From contig JAFLLC010000029.1 of assembly GCA_019162745.1 (NCBI GenBank), positions 124,001-188,000 of the forward strand: 64,000 nucleotides of DNA, read 5' to 3'. Position numbers and translations under genes: made by a program. A model generated the notes under the pieces. That model was given only the letters and a program-made list of their open reading frames with translations, was not told the DNA's origin and made no database searches. Below, piece after piece: positions 53,560 through 62,280 of this stretch (position 1 is its first letter; each line of letters opens with the position of its first letter). This stretch comes from Deltaproteobacteria bacterium (GTDB lineage Bacteria > Desulfobacterota > Desulfuromonadia > Geobacterales > Pseudopelobacteraceae).

Positions 53560-54878
53560 CCCCGTTCAGGAACCGATTGAAGACTCCGGAAGAGATTGAA
53601 CTGGAGCACAAATATCAACAGTTGGTACGGGTTAAAACCGAGCTTCAACAGCGTGAACAGGATTACAACCGCTTGAAGTCTGAAATAAGAATCTTTGAGC
53701 AGGTTTATGAGGATGTACTTGGAGCCCGGATTGAGACGCTGGAAGATCTTGAATGGCAGTTAAAGGGGTTCCTGAATGAGACGACGGCAGAAAGCCCGGC
53801 TGAAGCGGAGAAGCTGCCGCCATCATACACTCACTTCCAGCATACAACGGACCTGCTGGACGATGACGAAGAACCTCGGGATGCAACAAACCTTAGTCTG
53901 AAATCGTTGTATCGGGGAGTGGCCAAAGCGGTTCACCCCGATCTTGCTGCTGATGAGGTAGAACGACTGCGCCGCCAGGAACTGATGGCGCTTGCCAATG
54001 AAGCGTATCAAACCGGGAACCGGCAGGTGCTGATCGATCTTTTAAGTGAGTGGGAGCAGGCGCCGCTATCATATGGATCGGAGCTGGATATTGCCCTTGA
54101 GCTTGTGCGCGTTATTCGTCAACTTGCAGCGGTTCAACAAAATATCCATGCTATTATCCGTCAGACCGAAGAGCTGAAGCAGACCGATATTTTCCATTTT
54201 AAACTGAGGGTAAGTGATGCGCTGGCCGATGGTGTTGATCTTCTGGCGGAGATGGCAGCTGCCGTTGACCTGGACATAGCTCGCATCCGGCGGCGCCTGT
54301 CAACAATTTGCGGTGAGGCAGGAGAGTCCGCCGGCGCGGACAGTGCTCTCTTTGAAACGCGCATTGTCCGCTTTCCTCCTGAACAGAACTGCGGTTCGCT
54401 CTTTATCCGTAAGGCGTCTTCTCTTGATTTCAGAGACTGGCAGCGCATCGGGATTGCACGGGGCGCCAAAGAGATCTTCATTAATACATCGTTGCGGCTG
54501 GATCTGAAAGCTGATACCTGTTTGGATACAGCATTTCTGGCAGAGTTGCAGCCGGACGACCTTCAAGCTCTGTTTCTTTATAATTGCGATGACAGGATAC
54601 TGTCGCAAATCGTGCATCTGAGTGGTCTGGAGGAGCTGTATCTCTCCGATACCGCTGTCACCGATCAGGGTTTGGCCCTGCTCCATCCTCTGGTGTCACT
54701 GCAACGAATATCGATCTATCACACCGCTATTGGCGATGAAGGCATTTTGAACCTGTCGCTGCTGCCGGGACTGAAATGGCTCACCTGCAGCGGGACTGAC
54801 GCCACGGAGAAGGGATTTAACCTGTTCCGGAGGGCCGTGCCCGGCTGCAAGACAGTTAACTTTAAATGGCGCTATTAG
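53556..54878 (+). CDS. J-domain protein fused to leucine-rich repeats
   Basis: A 440-residue protein. Residues 10-70 form a coiled coil (LEHKYQQLVRVKTELQQREQ). A J domain follows at about 110-170, with HPD in LYRGVAKAVHPDLA and the late ELMALANEAYQTG. A helical middle (170-265) leads to a C-terminal set of leucine-rich-repeat-like units (about 320-430; HLSGLEELYLSDTAVTDQGL, SLQRISIYHTAIGDEG). J domains stimulate Hsp70; LRRs bind proteins. I do not know a named family with this layout. ATGA overlap with the Hda-like gene implies joint expression. Confidence 0.8.
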   Translation: MTPFRNRLKTPEEIELEHKYQQLVRVKTELQQREQDYNRLKSEIRIFEQVYEDVLGARIETLEDLEWQLKGFLNETTAESPAEAEKLPPSYTHFQHTTDLLDDDEEPRDATNLSLKSLYRGVAKAVHPDLAADEVERLRRQELMALANEAYQTGNRQVLIDLLSEWEQAPLSYGSELDIALELVRVIRQLAAVQQNIHAIIRQTEELKQTDIFHFKLRVSDALADGVDLLAEMAAAVDLDIARIRRRLSTICGEAGESAGADSALFETRIVRFPPEQNCGSLFIRKASSLDFRDWQRIGIARGAKEIFINTSLRLDLKADTCLDTAFLAELQPDDLQALFLYNCDDRILSQIVHLSGLEELYLSDTAVTDQGLALLHPLVSLQRISIYHTAIGDEGILNLSLLPGLKWLTCSGTDATEKGFNLFRRAVPGCKTVNFKWRY

Positions 54879-54879
54879 T

Positions 54880-54978
54880 CAAACCAACTCCCCAATCCCC
54901 CCTTGTCAGGGGGGAAGTTTTGAAGCCTCCCTTGATAAGCACCCTCTGGGGCATAAAGGGAGGTTTGGTGGGGTTTGA
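54880..54978 (-). repeat. dispersed structured repeat, copy B (inverted)
   Basis: Read on the minus strand it matches copies A and C: CTCCCTTTATGCCCCAGAGG, then TCAAGGGAG, then CCCCCCTGACAAGGGGGG. It fills the spacer between the J-LRR gene and cvfB. Confidence 0.82.
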
Positions 54979-55006
54979 TGCGAAAGATCAAGAATAAGGA
55001 GTTTAT

Positions 55007-55855
55007 ATGCTTAAAGTCGGTAACTACAATCAACTTACAATCACCCGCATCACCGCATCCGGCGCCGTTTTTTCGCTGGAGGAAGGAGAGGTGCTGCTCC
55101 CTTTACGCCTTGTTCCGACAGGGGCGGAAGCGGGCACACTTCTGGATGTTTTTGTTTATGTCGATTCTGACGGGCGTTTGACCGCCACCACTAAAAGGCC
55201 GCGTGCGGTTGTGGGTGAGTTTGCGTTTCTGAAAGTCAAGGAAGCGACGACGGTCGGCTCTTTCCTTGACTGGGGCCTGGAAAAAGATCTGCTGCTGCCG
55301 TTTGGCGAGCAGATGGAACCGGTGCGGCGTGGGGATCAGGTGCTTGTACGGATTTTTCTGCACCCCAGCGGCAGGATTGTGGCGACCGCAAAACTGGATA
55401 AATTTATCATGCCGGCTGATGACACTCTGGTCGAAGGTGAAGAGGTTGAACTGCTGGTATATGGCCTCACCGATCTTGGCGCCAAGGTCATTATCAACAA
55501 CAGTTTCGGCGGACTGATCTTCCATACGGAGCTGGTTGCCAAACCCCGTTGCGGCGAGCATTTGCGCGGCTATGTCAAAAAGATCAGGGACGATGGCAAA
55601 GTCGATGTTACCCTGCGGATAGGGGGCGCCACGGAGGCGGCCAAAGACCGCACGGTTATCCTTGATGCTCTCGCAGCTCACGGCGGTTTTCTGCCGCTGA
55701 CGGACAAAAGTTCCCCTGAGACAATAGCTGCACAGCTCCGCTTGAGTAAGAAAAGCTTCAAAAAAGCGGTCGGGGGGCTGTACAAAGAGGGCGCTGTTTC
55801 CATGCTTCCCGATGGAATTCGGCTGCGCAGTGTGCAGGCGAAGGAGGGGATATGA
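55007..55855 (+). CDS. cvfB: S1-like RNA-binding protein CvfB
   Basis: A 282-residue protein with tandem S1-type beta-barrels (about 1-60, 65-130 and 145-210) and a C-terminal winged helix. Motifs include EGEVLLPLRLVP, FAFLKVKEATTVGSFLDWGL and LSKKSFKKAVGGLYKEG, typical of CvfB/YitL. These bind RNA and affect gene expression in Firmicutes; the role here is unknown. AAGGAG precedes the ATG. It overlaps znuA by 4 bases. Confidence 0.9.
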   Translation: MLKVGNYNQLTITRITASGAVFSLEEGEVLLPLRLVPTGAEAGTLLDVFVYVDSDGRLTATTKRPRAVVGEFAFLKVKEATTVGSFLDWGLEKDLLLPFGEQMEPVRRGDQVLVRIFLHPSGRIVATAKLDKFIMPADDTLVEGEEVELLVYGLTDLGAKVIINNSFGGLIFHTELVAKPRCGEHLRGYVKKIRDDGKVDVTLRIGGATEAAKDRTVILDALAAHGGFLPLTDKSSPETIAAQLRLSKKSFKKAVGGLYKEGAVSMLPDGIRLRSVQAKEGI

Positions 55856-56814
55856 AGTTTCGAGTTGGTGTTGTTATCTCGGTTGTTCTCTGCTGCGCCG
55901 CTCTGCTTCTTGCCGGTTGCAAAAAAGCTGAAGTAGCACAAAAGAGTGGTTTGCAGGTGGTGACGACCCTGTTTCCCCTTTATGATTTTGCCCGCATAAT
56001 TGCCGGAGACAGGGCGCAGGTGACGATGCTGCTGCCACCCGGTGTCGAGCCGCATACCTTTGAACCGAGGCCGGAAGATATGATCAGGATCAATCGGGCC
56101 GGGCTGTTCATTTATACGAGCAAATACATGGAGCCGTGGGCGGAAAAAATCATTACCGGTGTTGACAATAAATCGTTACATGTCGTAAATGCCGGAGAAC
56201 GGGTCAGTTACATGGCTGGTATGAGCCATGAACATGAGCATGATGTGAACAGTGGTGATCATAAGCATGATCAGAAAGGCTTGGATCCTCATATTTGGCT
56301 TGATTTTACCAATGCTGCGCTCATGGTTGATTCAATCGTGGAAGGTTTTATCGCGGCTGATCCCTGTGGCGGGATTGCGTACCACCGAAATGCAGAAGCG
56401 CTGAAAAAAGAGCTGATCGCGCTTGACCTTCGCTACCGGGAAAGTCTGGCCAACTGCTCTACCAGAAAACTCCTGCATGGCGGACATTACGCGTTTGGCT
56501 ATCTGGCTCGCCGCTATGACCTGGATTATCACGCGCTCAGCGGAATTTCATCAGATTCGGAACCATCAGCCGAACGGATGGCCGCGCTTGTTCGTGAAAT
56601 AAAATCATCCGGCGCTAAATATCTCTTTGCCGAAGAGCTGTTGTCGCCACGTATAACCGAAACGTTAGCTAAAGAAGCTGGTGTCGGTGTCCTGATGCTT
56701 CACGGCGCGCATAATCTGTCTCGGGATGATCAGTCTAAAAATGTTTCTTTTTTTGATTTAATGGAACGTAACCTTATACAGCTGCAGAAAGGTCTTCAAT
56801 GCCGGGGGAAATAG
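55852..56814 (+). CDS. znuA: zinc/manganese ABC transporter binding lipoprotein
   Basis: A 320-residue cluster A-I metal-binding lipoprotein. Lipobox LLAGC (Cys near 23), metal-site motifs GVEPHTFEPRPED, the His/Asp-rich mobile loop (HEHEHDVNSGDHKHD), DPHIWLD and the late HGGHYAFGYL are visible. The long His loop favours zinc over manganese. It overlaps znuC by 16 bases. Confidence 0.92.
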   Translation: MKFRVGVVISVVLCCAALLLAGCKKAEVAQKSGLQVVTTLFPLYDFARIIAGDRAQVTMLLPPGVEPHTFEPRPEDMIRINRAGLFIYTSKYMEPWAEKIITGVDNKSLHVVNAGERVSYMAGMSHEHEHDVNSGDHKHDQKGLDPHIWLDFTNAALMVDSIVEGFIAADPCGGIAYHRNAEALKKELIALDLRYRESLANCSTRKLLHGGHYAFGYLARRYDLDYHALSGISSDSEPSAERMAALVREIKSSGAKYLFAEELLSPRITETLAKEAGVGVLMLHGAHNLSRDDQSKNVSFFDLMERNLIQLQKGLQCRGK

Positions 56815-57551
56815 TCAGGTCAGAACTGCTGGCGTGCAGTTATCGTGAGGGCAGGGTGCTGGAGGATATTTCCTTTGAGGTGCAGCGCGGTGATTATGTC
56901 GGTATCGTCGGGCCGAACGGTTCCGGTAAGAGCACTCTTGTTAAGGCGCTACTCGGTTTGGTGACGATCAGCAAGGGGAGTGCGTCGCTATTCGGTACTC
57001 CACTGTCAAACTTCACAGATTGGCATAAAGTTGGCTATCTGCCGCAAAGTCTTCATCTGGTCAATCCGATTTTTCCTGCGACGGTACATGAAACGGTGGG
57101 TCTCGGCCTGTTATCACTGAAGCGCTTCCCCAAAAGGTTGAATCGAGCCGATAAGGATAAAATAGATAAAACACTCGATGAATTAGGTATTTTAGATTTA
57201 GGACATAAACTGATAGGTGAGCTGTCAGGTGGCCAGCTGCAGCGTGTTCTGCTTGCGCGCGCCATTGTAAACGATCCTGAACTGCTGGTGCTTGATGAAC
57301 CGACCGCCGCCCTCGATCCGGAAACAAGAGTTCGTTTTTATGCCATGATCTCTGATATCAATCGCTCCCGTGGCGTCACGGTCTTGCTGGTGACCCATGA
57401 CAGCGGTACAATTGGAGAACACGCTTCAAAGATGCTCTATCTGGATAAAAGGCTGCTTTTTTACGGCAGTTTTACCGAATTCTGCCACTCACCGGAGATG
57501 TCGTCCATGTTTGGCGAACACTCCCAGCACCTGATGTGCCACAGGCATTGA
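56799..57551 (+). CDS. znuC: zinc ABC transporter ATPase
   Basis: A 250-residue ABC ATPase. Walker A GPNGSGKSTL, Q-loop VGYLPQSLHL, signature LSGGQLQR and Walker B LLVLDEPTAALDP are intact. It begins within znuA and is followed almost directly by znuB, so the three-part importer is complete. Confidence 0.93.
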   Translation: MPGEIVRSELLACSYREGRVLEDISFEVQRGDYVGIVGPNGSGKSTLVKALLGLVTISKGSASLFGTPLSNFTDWHKVGYLPQSLHLVNPIFPATVHETVGLGLLSLKRFPKRLNRADKDKIDKTLDELGILDLGHKLIGELSGGQLQRVLLARAIVNDPELLVLDEPTAALDPETRVRFYAMISDINRSRGVTVLLVTHDSGTIGEHASKMLYLDKRLLFYGSFTEFCHSPEMSSMFGEHSQHLMCHRH

Positions 57552-57553
57552 TC

Positions 57554-58387
57554 ATGAATCTTTTAGAAATCCTTTCTTACGGCTTTATCCAACGTGCCCT
57601 GCTGGCCGGCACTCTGATTGCGTTGCTCTGTTCGGTGCTGGGTGTCTTTCTGGTGCTGCGGCGTTTGTCATTGATCGGTGACGGACTGGCGCACGTCACC
57701 TTTGGCAGCACCGCCATCGCCCTGGCGCTCCATATCTATTCGGCCATGTCACTACTGGTGTCGGCGCCAATTGTGATGCTGGCATCTCTTGGCATACTTA
57801 AACTGTCCGAAAAGGGTCGCTTGAGCGGTGATGCCGCAATCGGCCTGGTCTCTGCCCTCGGAATCTCGGTCGGAATTATTCTGGCAAGTGTGGGGGGGGG
57901 ATACAACGTTGATCTGCTCAGCTATCTGTTTGGCAACATCCTTTCGATACGCAGCGAGGAAGTGGTTGTTGCGGGGCTGCTCTGCCTCGGGGTTATGCTG
58001 TTGTTGACGCTCCATTATCAAGAGCTGTTCGCTATCTCTTTCAGTGATGAACTGGCCAAAGTATCGGGCATCCGGACTTCCTACATAAACTCAATTCTGG
58101 TGGTGCTGACTGCGCTGTCGGTGGTTCTGGCGATGAAGCTGGTCGGCATTATGCTGATTTCGTCAATGCTGATTGTTCCAGCGGCAGGCGCCCTGCAGCT
58201 GGCACGCGGTTTCAAGGTCTGTATACTCCTGGCTGCGATTCAGGGGTGCTGTTCGGTTGTTATCGGTATTATTATTTCTATTATGTCAAACCTCCCCGCC
58301 AGCGCCACAATCGTCATGGTTAATCTGCTGATTTTTGCCGCTGCATGTGTAGCCCGCCGGATTATCTACCCTAAAAACAGTAACTGA
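57554..58387 (+). CDS. znuB: zinc ABC transporter permease
   Basis: A 277-residue ABC-3 family permease with about eight membrane spans. The conserved DGLAHVTFGSTAIAL and the late MKLVGIMLISSMLIVPAAGA are present. I use ATG 57554 rather than GTG 57536; neither has a strong ribosome-binding site and translation is probably coupled to znuC. Confidence 0.9.
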   Translation: MNLLEILSYGFIQRALLAGTLIALLCSVLGVFLVLRRLSLIGDGLAHVTFGSTAIALALHIYSAMSLLVSAPIVMLASLGILKLSEKGRLSGDAAIGLVSALGISVGIILASVGGGYNVDLLSYLFGNILSIRSEEVVVAGLLCLGVMLLLTLHYQELFAISFSDELAKVSGIRTSYINSILVVLTALSVVLAMKLVGIMLISSMLIVPAAGALQLARGFKVCILLAAIQGCCSVVIGIIISIMSNLPASATIVMVNLLIFAAACVARRIIYPKNSN

Positions 58388-58410
58388 AATCATTTGGAGA
58401 GAACGGTCTG

Positions 58411-59658
58411 TCAGCGATTTCCGCCGGCCATTTTAGTGCTTTCCGGCGTTCTGCGCAGCAGCCACATGAAAACCGGTCCGGCTAAACCACCGATACCGAT
58501 AAAGGCAAAGGCGACGCCCCATTCCGCCTGAAATCCGGGGTAGGGGTGCCAGTCGCGGAATGTGTCCAGCGCCCAGCCGAAAACTGTTGGCGAGATCATC
58601 CCCATCGAATATCCGATCAAAGACTGCAGTCCCATGGCGGCGCCCAGATAGCCGGGAGCGACCAGTTCGGTCAGGCCGGTCGAAAATACCGGAGATTCGG
58701 CAACAACCAGATAGCCGTAGGCGAGACCGACCGCAAGGGTCAGTGGGAGATTGGTGTTGATCAGCCAGCCGAAGGTGAAGGAGAGGAGGGCGCTTGCCAG
58801 CATCACGACCGTAATGGTCGCTGTGCGGCCGAAACGGTCGGACAGAGTGCCGGTAATGGCGGTCGAAAATGCGCCGATGCCGATCAGAACTGCGGCAATG
58901 GCGGAGGCGAAGCCGGTTGCCCGTGACATTTCAAATCCCCAGCCGACCAATGCAGAAGAGAAAAAAGGGGCCAGCCAGCTGCGCATGCCGTACATCTCCC
59001 ACATGTGGGCCCCATAACCTAAAATCATCAACAGGGCGGGGCGATTCCTGATGACTTCACCGGTATATCCGCTTTCGCTGACGTTGTGGATGGGGGGACG
59101 ATACCCGGCAAAAAGCGGAAAGGCCAGTACTGCACCGATACACACGCCGATTGAACAGAAAATAAAGGCGATCCGCCAGCCGTAAATCCCGGTTAAAACA
59201 CCGGTCACAGCGAGTGAAAGAGAGCCTCCAAACACAAGTGAACCGACATAGATACCGATGGCCTTGCCGCGCCTTGCTGGTTCAAAGCGCTCAGCCACCA
59301 GTTTGAGACCCGGCATATAGGTTCCCCCCATGCCGATGCCGGTCAGGGCGCGAAAAATCATGCCGCTGGTAAAGTTGTCAGCAAAGAGCGCAAAGAGCAG
59401 GTTGCCGCCCGCCGAGCAGAATGCGGCGGTGATGAAGATATGCTTGATATTGAATTTATCGGAAAGGATGCTTAAGAGGACGCCTGAGGCGATATAGCCG
59501 AGCTGATAGACCGAAAAGATCATACCGGCCCGGGTATTGTTCATGCTCCATTCTATTTTGAGAAGTGGAAGGACAGCGGAGTAATTGATGAAAACCAGCA
59601 TGATGAAGAGCTGGCAGCAGCAAAGGAGCGCCAGCCAGCGGCTGTCTGAGCGGATCAT
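58411..59658 (-). CDS. MFS transporter
   Basis: A 415-residue major facilitator with twelve predicted spans. The loop 2-3 motif appears as GVLLSILSDKFNIKHIFI and its second-half copy as GTLSDRFGRTATI. The TGIGMGGTYMPGLKL segment resembles sugar- or acid-transporting MFS members. The substrate is unknown. ATGA overlap with rfbC shows coupling, and both lie after the FadR-type regulator. Confidence 0.87.
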   Translation of the reverse strand: MIRSDSRWLALLCCCQLFIMLVFINYSAVLPLLKIEWSMNNTRAGMIFSVYQLGYIASGVLLSILSDKFNIKHIFITAAFCSAGGNLLFALFADNFTSGMIFRALTGIGMGGTYMPGLKLVAERFEPARRGKAIGIYVGSLVFGGSLSLAVTGVLTGIYGWRIAFIFCSIGVCIGAVLAFPLFAGYRPPIHNVSESGYTGEVIRNRPALLMILGYGAHMWEMYGMRSWLAPFFSSALVGWGFEMSRATGFASAIAAVLIGIGAFSTAITGTLSDRFGRTATITVVMLASALLSFTFGWLINTNLPLTLAVGLAYGYLVVAESPVFSTGLTELVAPGYLGAAMGLQSLIGYSMGMISPTVFGWALDTFRDWHPYPGFQAEWGVAFAFIGIGGLAGPVFMWLLRRTPESTKMAGGNR

Positions 59659-60200
59659 GGGAACATGTCGGCATCCTTGAATGTGTGCCCCTGGCCGTCT
59701 TTGGCTGAAACGTTTGGCGCTGCTGTCAGCGGCCAGCTAATATTCAGATCCGGATCGTTCCAGGCGATGCAGCGCTCATGCTCCGGCGCGTAATACTCCG
59801 TTGTCAGATACAGAAACTCGGCAACGTCGGATGTTACGTAGAAACCATGGGCAAAACCTGGCGGCACCCACATCTGGCGCTTGTTTTCGGCCGAAAGCAT
59901 GGCGCCGTACCACTGTCCGAAGCTTGACGAACTGCGGCGGATATCCACGGCAACATCGAATACTTCACCGACAACAACCCGCACAAGCTTCCCCTGCGGC
60001 TGCTGAATCTGATAATGCAGTCCCCTCAGGACGCCTCCGGTGGATCGTGAATGATTGTGCTGAACAAAATTGAGGTCAACTCCGGTCAGGTCGCGCCAAC
60101 TGCGTTCATTGAAACTTTCAAAAAAGAAACCGCGATCGTCGCCGAATACTTTCGGCTCCAGAATCAGGACATCAGGAATGGTGGTGGTGATAATTTGCAT
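59655..60200 (-). CDS. rfbC: dTDP-4-dehydrorhamnose 3,5-epimerase
   Basis: A 181-residue cupin-fold epimerase of dTDP-L-rhamnose synthesis. Opening VLILEPKVFGDDRGFFFESF, catalytic His in GVLRGLHYQ and the Tyr region GFAHGFYVTSD are visible. rfbA, rfbB and rfbD are not in the window, so it is an isolated copy or the rest lies elsewhere. It sits 26 bases after the regulator gene. Confidence 0.92.
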   Translation of the reverse strand: MQIITTTIPDVLILEPKVFGDDRGFFFESFNERSWRDLTGVDLNFVQHNHSRSTGGVLRGLHYQIQQPQGKLVRVVVGEVFDVAVDIRRSSSSFGQWYGAMLSAENKRQMWVPPGFAHGFYVTSDVAEFLYLTTEYYAPEHERCIAWNDPDLNISWPLTAAPNVSAKDGQGHTFKDADMFP

Positions 60201-60226
60201 GCGTGTAAAACCCCATAAAAAATTGA

Positions 60227-60955
60227 CTAGGAAGGTTGCGGCTGATTCTGTGAAACGTAGGCACTGCTGCGACCTTCTGCAAAGGTCAGGTGGTGAAGCA
60301 TGGCATCGCGGGCTGCCTGAGAATCTCTGGCTTTGATCGCCTGTACAATAGAATTGTGATGTTCAAACAGAAGCTGATGGTCTTCCTGGGTCAGGTAGAC
60401 CGCTCGCCAGACGGTCTGCTGAAACTGCTTCATAGCATCAAAAAGGCTCTGCATCAGGTGCAGCCAGACAATATTATGGGTGGCCCGGGCAATTACTATA
60501 TGGAGATTGGCATCAAGATCTTCTGACGGCTGCTTTGTCTCAAGGTTATGCTCCATTCCGGCAATAATTTCTTCCATGCGGCGGATATCTTCAGGCAGAG
60601 CGCGCTCGGCGGCATACCAGGCGGTCCATGATTCCATTGATTTACGGACTTCAATGACATCAAGGGCCCGATCCTGCTGGACGCGAATCAGCTCACTGAG
60701 CGGGTTGGCGGCGGCGGTCTCCACCAGCGACATGACAACCGTGCCGCCTCCCTGATACGACATGACCAGTCCGGACGATGCCAGGACGTTCAGGGCCTCA
60801 CGTACCGAGGGGCGTGACACTCCGAACATCTCGGCCAGTTCCCGCTCCGGCGGCAGTTTGTCGCCAGGTGCAAACTCTCCGGCCAAAATTGATGAGCGGA
60901 TCTGATCGGCAATCTGGGTGGAAACTTTTTTGGGTTTAATCGGTTTAAAATTCAT
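60227..60955 (-). CDS. FadR/GntR family regulator (LldR/PdhR-like)
   Basis: A 242-residue regulator with an N-terminal winged helix (STQIADQIRSSILAGEFAPG, LPPERELAEMFGVSRPSVRE) and a C-terminal all-helical FCD ligand domain with the metal-site-like His residues. LldR- and GlcC-type proteins of this family sense lactate, glycolate or pyruvate, which fits the upstream lactate genes. The start at 60955 has GGAA upstream; the ORF track is longer. A hairpin terminator precedes it. Confidence 0.88.
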   Translation of the reverse strand: MNFKPIKPKKVSTQIADQIRSSILAGEFAPGDKLPPERELAEMFGVSRPSVREALNVLASSGLVMSYQGGGTVVMSLVETAAANPLSELIRVQQDRALDVIEVRKSMESWTAWYAAERALPEDIRRMEEIIAGMEHNLETKQPSEDLDANLHIVIARATHNIVWLHLMQSLFDAMKQFQQTVWRAVYLTQEDHQLLFEHHNSIVQAIKARDSQAARDAMLHHLTFAEGRSSAYVSQNQPQPS

Positions 60956-60968
60956 GGTCTGTTCCAAT

Positions 60969-60995
60969 AAAAAAGGGGTGTCATAACGGCACCCC
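60969..60995 (-). terminator. intrinsic terminator between glcF and the regulator
   Basis: On the minus strand GGGGTGCC pairs with GACACCCC (one wobble) around a 5-base loop and is followed by six T. The T-run ends only 13 bases before the regulator start, so regulator expression may depend on read-through. Confidence 0.75.
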
Positions 60996-61037
60996 ATCTT
61001 TTATAGCATTTTCAACAATTCTGCAACCGGCTCGACG

Positions 61038-62279
61038 TCAGGAATCCATGCTTTGAGCCAGTATTTCAGTCAGGTGCATTATTTTAACATCAGGCAGATG
61101 ATCTGCCAGGCCTTTCTTCAGTTGCAGCAGACATCCCGGGTTGCTTGTCACCAGCAGTTCGGCACCGCTTGCCCGCACAGTGTCCAGCTTTCGCTGCAGG
61201 ATACGGTCGGACATCTCCGGTTTGCTGATATTGTATGTACCTGCGCTGCCGCAGCATGCATCAGCAGATTCCAGCTCTTTATATTCAACTCCCGGAATCA
61301 ACTTCAGCAGATCGCGCGGCTCCTGGCGAATCCCCTGGCAATGGGCGATGTGGCAGGGGTCGTGGTAAGTGACTTTTATCGGCAGTGGTTTGAGGAGCTT
61401 CATCAGGTCATCGGCATGGAGGGCCAATATCTGGGAAATATCCCGTACTTTGGTACTGAATGCCTCTGCGGCGTCGGAGCCTTGCAGATGATGACCGTAT
61501 TTTTTGAGTTCCGCCCCGCAGCCGCCGCAGTCGGTAACGATGAAATCCAACTCGTAGCCTGCGAAGATGTCAATATTGGTGCGTGCCGCTTCCTTCATTC
61601 CGTCCAGATCGCCCCCCAGCATGTTGGGTGCGCCGCAGCAGACCTGATTGCGCGGGGTAATGACCCTGTAGCCAAGGCTGGAGAGCAGTTTAATCGTGGC
61701 GCGACTCGCATCGCTGAAAATCAGGCTCATGACGCAGCCGAGGAAGAAGCCGACCGTACCGCGCTCTCTGCCGACCGCCGGCGTTATCTCCAGAATTTCC
61801 TGGCGTAGCGGCTTGGCGGGTAGGGGGGGCAACAGTCCCTCCATCCGCCCCAGCGGTTTGGGAAACATTTTGAGGACACCGAGATTTCTGACCAGCTTCT
61901 GCAAACCGGTGCGCTGGTAAATTCTCATCGGCACCATTGATGTCTCCAGATGGTCCGGGTGCGGTACGAGTTTGCGCAGGATCAGATCCTCCATAAAACT
62001 GAGTCCGCTCTGAGACTTCCGTTCGCAGGTAAATTCCGCCACCAGCTCGCCGGCATTGACCCCGCTGGGACAGGCCGTGGCGCAGGCCTGGCAGTCGAGG
62101 CAGAGCGACAGATATTCAAGAAGGCGTTCCGATTGATCCAGTTCACCCTCCTGCAGTTTACGGATAAGAGCTACCCGGCCCCGAGGTGACGCGGTCTCAA
62201 GGAATGTTTCCTTGTAAGTCGGGCATGTGGGGAGACACATGCCGCAGCGCATGCAGTTGATAAGTTTGACGTAGTCCAT
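61038..62279 (-). CDS. glcF: GlcF-like iron-sulfur subunit of glycolate/D-lactate oxidase
   Basis: A 413-residue protein with two N-terminal 4Fe-4S motifs (CMRCGMCLPTCP and CLDCQACATACP) and two CCG domains (VCCGAPNMLGG and DACCGSAGTYN). It accepts electrons from the FAD subunit GlcD and passes them to the quinone pool. It begins one base after glcD. The substrate (glycolate or D-lactate) is inferred from the neighbouring lactate permease. Confidence 0.93.
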   Translation of the reverse strand: MDYVKLINCMRCGMCLPTCPTYKETFLETASPRGRVALIRKLQEGELDQSERLLEYLSLCLDCQACATACPSGVNAGELVAEFTCERKSQSGLSFMEDLILRKLVPHPDHLETSMVPMRIYQRTGLQKLVRNLGVLKMFPKPLGRMEGLLPPLPAKPLRQEILEITPAVGRERGTVGFFLGCVMSLIFSDASRATIKLLSSLGYRVITPRNQVCCGAPNMLGGDLDGMKEAARTNIDIFAGYELDFIVTDCGGCGAELKKYGHHLQGSDAAEAFSTKVRDISQILALHADDLMKLLKPLPIKVTYHDPCHIAHCQGIRQEPRDLLKLIPGVEYKELESADACCGSAGTYNISKPEMSDRILQRKLDTVRASGAELLVTSNPGCLLQLKKGLADHLPDVKIMHLTEILAQSMDS

Positions 62280-62280
62280 A

